Part shown: piece by piece, positions 58,490-60,022 of the stretch
Position numbering within the stretch: position 1 is the stretch's first letter
Layout: each line of letters begins with the position of its first letter
Assembly (NCBI GenBank): GCA_015231595.1
Contig: JADGBH010000019.1
Coordinates: 1-60,022 of the forward strand
DNA from: Desulfobacterales bacterium
GTDB taxonomy: Bacteria > Desulfobacterota > Desulfobacteria > Desulfobacterales > JADGBH01
Length of the DNA: 60,022 nucleotides
Reading direction: 5' to 3'
The notes under the pieces: generated by a model
Databases searched by the model: none
What the model was told of the DNA's origin: nothing
The model's input: the letters and a program-made list of their open reading frames with translations, nothing else
Program-made: the position numbers and the translations under genes

Positions 58490-58622
58490 TTTTTTCTAAA
58501 AGATATTAAAGCATCGATGACAATGGCCGAAGATTTAGTTACAACTAAAGGTATTTTGCTTTTGTCAAAAGGGCAAGAACTATACTTTAATCAAGAGAAT
58601 CACAGTAGACAAATAAGCGGTT
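58490..58622 (+). pseudogene. C-terminal remnant of an HD-GYP/response-regulator-type protein
   Basis: An in-frame stretch reads LKDIKASMTMAEDLVTTKGI followed by LLLSKGQEL and a polar helix. It matches the conserved closing module of HD-GYP/HDOD-type regulators (GMxLAEDVxTxxGxLLLxKGxxL). No upstream catalytic or receiver part is present: the epimerase gene lies to the left on the other strand. The frame runs into the Rpn gene on the right. I read it as a gene tail left by rearrangement or by arrival of the Rpn patch. Confidence 0.45.
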
Positions 58623-59577
58623 ATCTTAACTTTTTTATTTCATCTTTAGTCAAGCCAGTTAATTCAGAAATCAAGTCGTCAGGTATATTTTTCAATATCA
58701 TGCTTTCAGCCATCCGCCTTCTCTCTTCTTCAATACCTTCCTTTTTGCCTATTTCCTTGCCTACTTCTTTACCTATTTCAATACCTTCCTTCTTGCCTAT
58801 TTCCTTGCCTCTTTTTTCACCTATTTCGATGCCTTCTTCTTTTGCTGTATTTACTACATCTCTTTCTATTGCTGCATTAATTAAATATCTTTCATATTTT
58901 GCTTTTTGTTCAGGAGTCATGTTCATTTCTGATAATTTTTCTTTTGCTTTATCTATATTCCTTGATTTTGAACCTTCTTTCACTTCATTGTTTTTTATCA
59001 TGTATATCCATTCGTCTATGGCTTGTTTTACTACATCCTTATATCTTTCCACCTGAATTAGATAATATTCGGGAAATATGTTTTTTTCCTCTAATCTGAA
59101 CTTCTTTTCTAAATTGTCTATAAACTCAACTCGCTTTTTTACTTTTAAAGGATTTCCAGTATTTACTCCTTTAAAATCAGTTGTTCCGTAATATATGTAA
59201 TCATCTCCTGTTCCCAAATTAAAATATAAAATGCTTACTGATATTACTTTGCTTATTTCTTTATAAACTTCCCCTATTTTTATGGTTTCTACTATTACTT
59301 TTGATGTTCCGTATAAAAGCCTTTCTAAATAATCAGATTCTCTCGTGTTTTGTATTTCTATAATTATTTTTCGTTTATAACTATCTTCTATCATTAAATC
59401 TACCCGATTGAATTTTGCATCTTCATCTTCTTGGTTAGATTCACTTTCTATTAACTGTAATATTTTTATATTATTATCATTTAATAAAGCTGATAAAAAT
59501 CCTTCTAAAACATCAAAATTCGCTTTATCCCTTAGAATCTTCTTCATCGCCCAATCAAATCTTATTAATTTTGCCAT
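58621..59577 (-). CDS. Rpn-family recombination-promoting nuclease / PD-(D/E)XK protein
   Basis: 318 aa. The N-terminal nuclease core shows RFDWAMKKILRDKANFDVLEGFLSALL, then D60 and E74-x-Q76 (NRVDLMIEDSYKRKIIIEIQN). This is the D...E-x-Q form of the PD-(D/E)XK site. The C-terminal third carries repeated GKEIGKKEGIEIG units before the family tail MILKNIPDDLISELTGLTKDEIKKL. AGGAGG precedes the ATG. Rpn proteins are widespread, multicopy and highly variable; they stimulate RecA-independent recombination. A partial second copy lies just upstream, and repeat copy 4 is 16 bp from the start. Confidence 0.9.
   Translation of the reverse strand: MAKLIRFDWAMKKILRDKANFDVLEGFLSALLNDNNIKILQLIESESNQEDEDAKFNRVDLMIEDSYKRKIIIEIQNTRESDYLERLLYGTSKVIVETIKIGEVYKEISKVISVSILYFNLGTGDDYIYYGTTDFKGVNTGNPLKVKKRVEFIDNLEKKFRLEEKNIFPEYYLIQVERYKDVVKQAIDEWIYMIKNNEVKEGSKSRNIDKAKEKLSEMNMTPEQKAKYERYLINAAIERDVVNTAKEEGIEIGEKRGKEIGKKEGIEIGKEVGKEIGKKEGIEEERRRMAESMILKNIPDDLISELTGLTKDEIKKLR
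58735..58840. repeat. Repeat tract in the C-terminal coding region of the Rpn gene
   Basis: Imperfect units TTGCCTATTTC / TTACCTATTTC with CCTTC spacers encode GKEIG/GIEIG repeats. Such tracts vary in copy number among Rpn paralogues. Confidence 0.7.
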
Positions 59578-59593
59578 TGTAACCTCCTAAAAA

Positions 59594-59675
59594 ATGACAT
59601 ATCATTACTATTTTTGCGCTATCAAATTTCAATTAGCTAATACTTTTAGCCTTAAACAACTGAACGACATATCAG
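59594..59675 (-). repeat. 82-bp dispersed repeat, copy 4 (inverted)
   Basis: On the minus strand it begins CTGATATGTCGTTCAG and ends ATGATATGTCAT, exactly 82 bp like copies 1-3. It lies between the Rpn start and the fragment of a second Rpn gene. Confidence 0.8.
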
Positions 59676-59679
59676 CTTT

Positions 59680-59832
59680 TTCTATGTCCCTTTCTATTGC
59701 TGTATTCATCAAATATTTTTCATATCTTGCTTTTTGTTCAGCATTCATATTCATTTCTGATAATTTTTCTTTGGCTTTATCAATATTTCTCGATTTTGAA
59801 CCTTCCTTTACTTCATTATTTTTTATCATATA
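59680..59832 (-). pseudogene. Fragment of a second Rpn-family gene
   Basis: On the minus strand this stretch encodes MIKNNEVKEGSKSRNIDKAK followed by EKLSEMNMNAEQKARYEKYL, nearly identical to the middle of the Rpn gene at 58621-59577 (DNA segment about 58850-59003, roughly 85% identity by eye). Nuclease core and C-terminal tail are both absent. Downstream (left) it is cut by repeat copy 4 and upstream (right) by another repeat fragment. It is a partial duplication or deletion remnant, not a functional gene. Confidence 0.8.
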
Positions 59833-59857
59833 TGGGACTGGCGCAATTAAATTGATT

Positions 59858-59893
59858 AAGGCTAAAATTACTCAATCTAAAATTTTTAGCCTT
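59858..59893. repeat. Inverted repeat made of the core of the 82-bp element
   Basis: AAGGCTAAAA (59858-59867) and TTTTAGCCTT (59884-59893) face each other. AAGGCTAAAA is the conserved core of the 82-bp repeats, so this may be two truncated copies head to head. It flanks the Rpn fragment on its right side. From here to 60022 I see no gene. Confidence 0.6.
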
Positions 59894-60022
59894 ATTTTAT
59901 ATAGTTTATAATTTTGTATAAAAATAGTCTAAAATATTCAGAATTATCATATAAAATGTTTACAAACAGACTATTCCTTGGTTTTTGATTAAGAGTTTCG
60001 CATTTTTAACATTATGGTTGTA

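Overview
This 60-kb window is AT-rich (GC roughly 30%, my impression rather than a count) chromosomal DNA of a Gram-negative bacterium. The outer-membrane FadL-type porin, MltA-type lipoprotein, several lipoproteins, many hybrid two-component sensors and FadN/FadA beta-oxidation genes suggest an environmental Desulfobacterota (deltaproteobacterial) lineage such as Desulfobacterales. That placement is inferred from gene content and style, because no rRNA or other phylogenetic anchor is present. I saw no tRNA, rRNA or CRISPR array.

Layout. 1-621: the 5' part of an IS607-type serine recombinase that runs off the left edge, with its promoter and a perfect 19-bp inverted repeat over its start. 708-3921: a zinc-ribbon FapA/DUF342 protein, a CheY-like receiver and SSB. 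4079-5257: an RlmL-like rRNA methyltransferase. 5452-9155: fadN-fadA with operator-like palindromes upstream. 9421-9720: a GC-rich 108-bp tandem repeat with G-quadruplex motifs. 9947-12105: a toroid protein, an acyltransferase and a small protein. 12108-15208: MltA and an AlgJ/AlgX-like protein. 15358-16272: era. 16375-22710: a leftward fadL-like, double-kinase and CDF-transporter unit. 23181-23503: a frameshifted small gene.

23543-32996 is a tightly packed leftward block. It starts with membrane and cell-surface glycan-type genes (YfhO-like, FN3-like, LamG, GT2, flippase-like) and runs into a PAS hybrid kinase, pyrR and moaB. 33080-39796 holds a threonine-rich stalked lipoprotein, a possible beta-barrel, and a zinc-ribbon HEAGH membrane peptidase/GT39/J-domain unit. 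39997-43118 carries yceH, moaC, an alpha/beta hydrolase and a 64-aa protein. 43292-50546 is a leftward signalling block: a Ser/Thr kinase fused to a formylglycine-generating-enzyme-like (C-type-lectin fold) domain, then a giant TPR-GAF-PAS histidine kinase, then a GT4. 50758-56884 carries tatD, a SET-domain protein, a radical SAM protein, a TPR lipoprotein and a coiled-coil protein. 56992-60022 has an SRPBCC-epimerase fusion and an accessory patch: an HD-GYP-style tail remnant, an Rpn/PD-(D/E)XK nuclease gene, and a partial second copy of that gene.

Two threads run across the window. One is an 82-bp dispersed repeat with four full copies of identical length (16297, 22876, 43206, 59594). The other is heavy signalling investment: three large hybrid histidine kinases, a stand-alone receiver and a Ser/Thr kinase. 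The best candidates for something undescribed are the 82-bp repeat family, the Ser/Thr kinase-FGE plus TPR-GAF-PAS kinase pair (which looks like a split form of the known Ser/Thr-kinase/ATPase/histidine-kinase giants, with a tail resembling targets of diversity-generating retroelements), and the zinc-ribbon HEAGH membrane peptidase unit.
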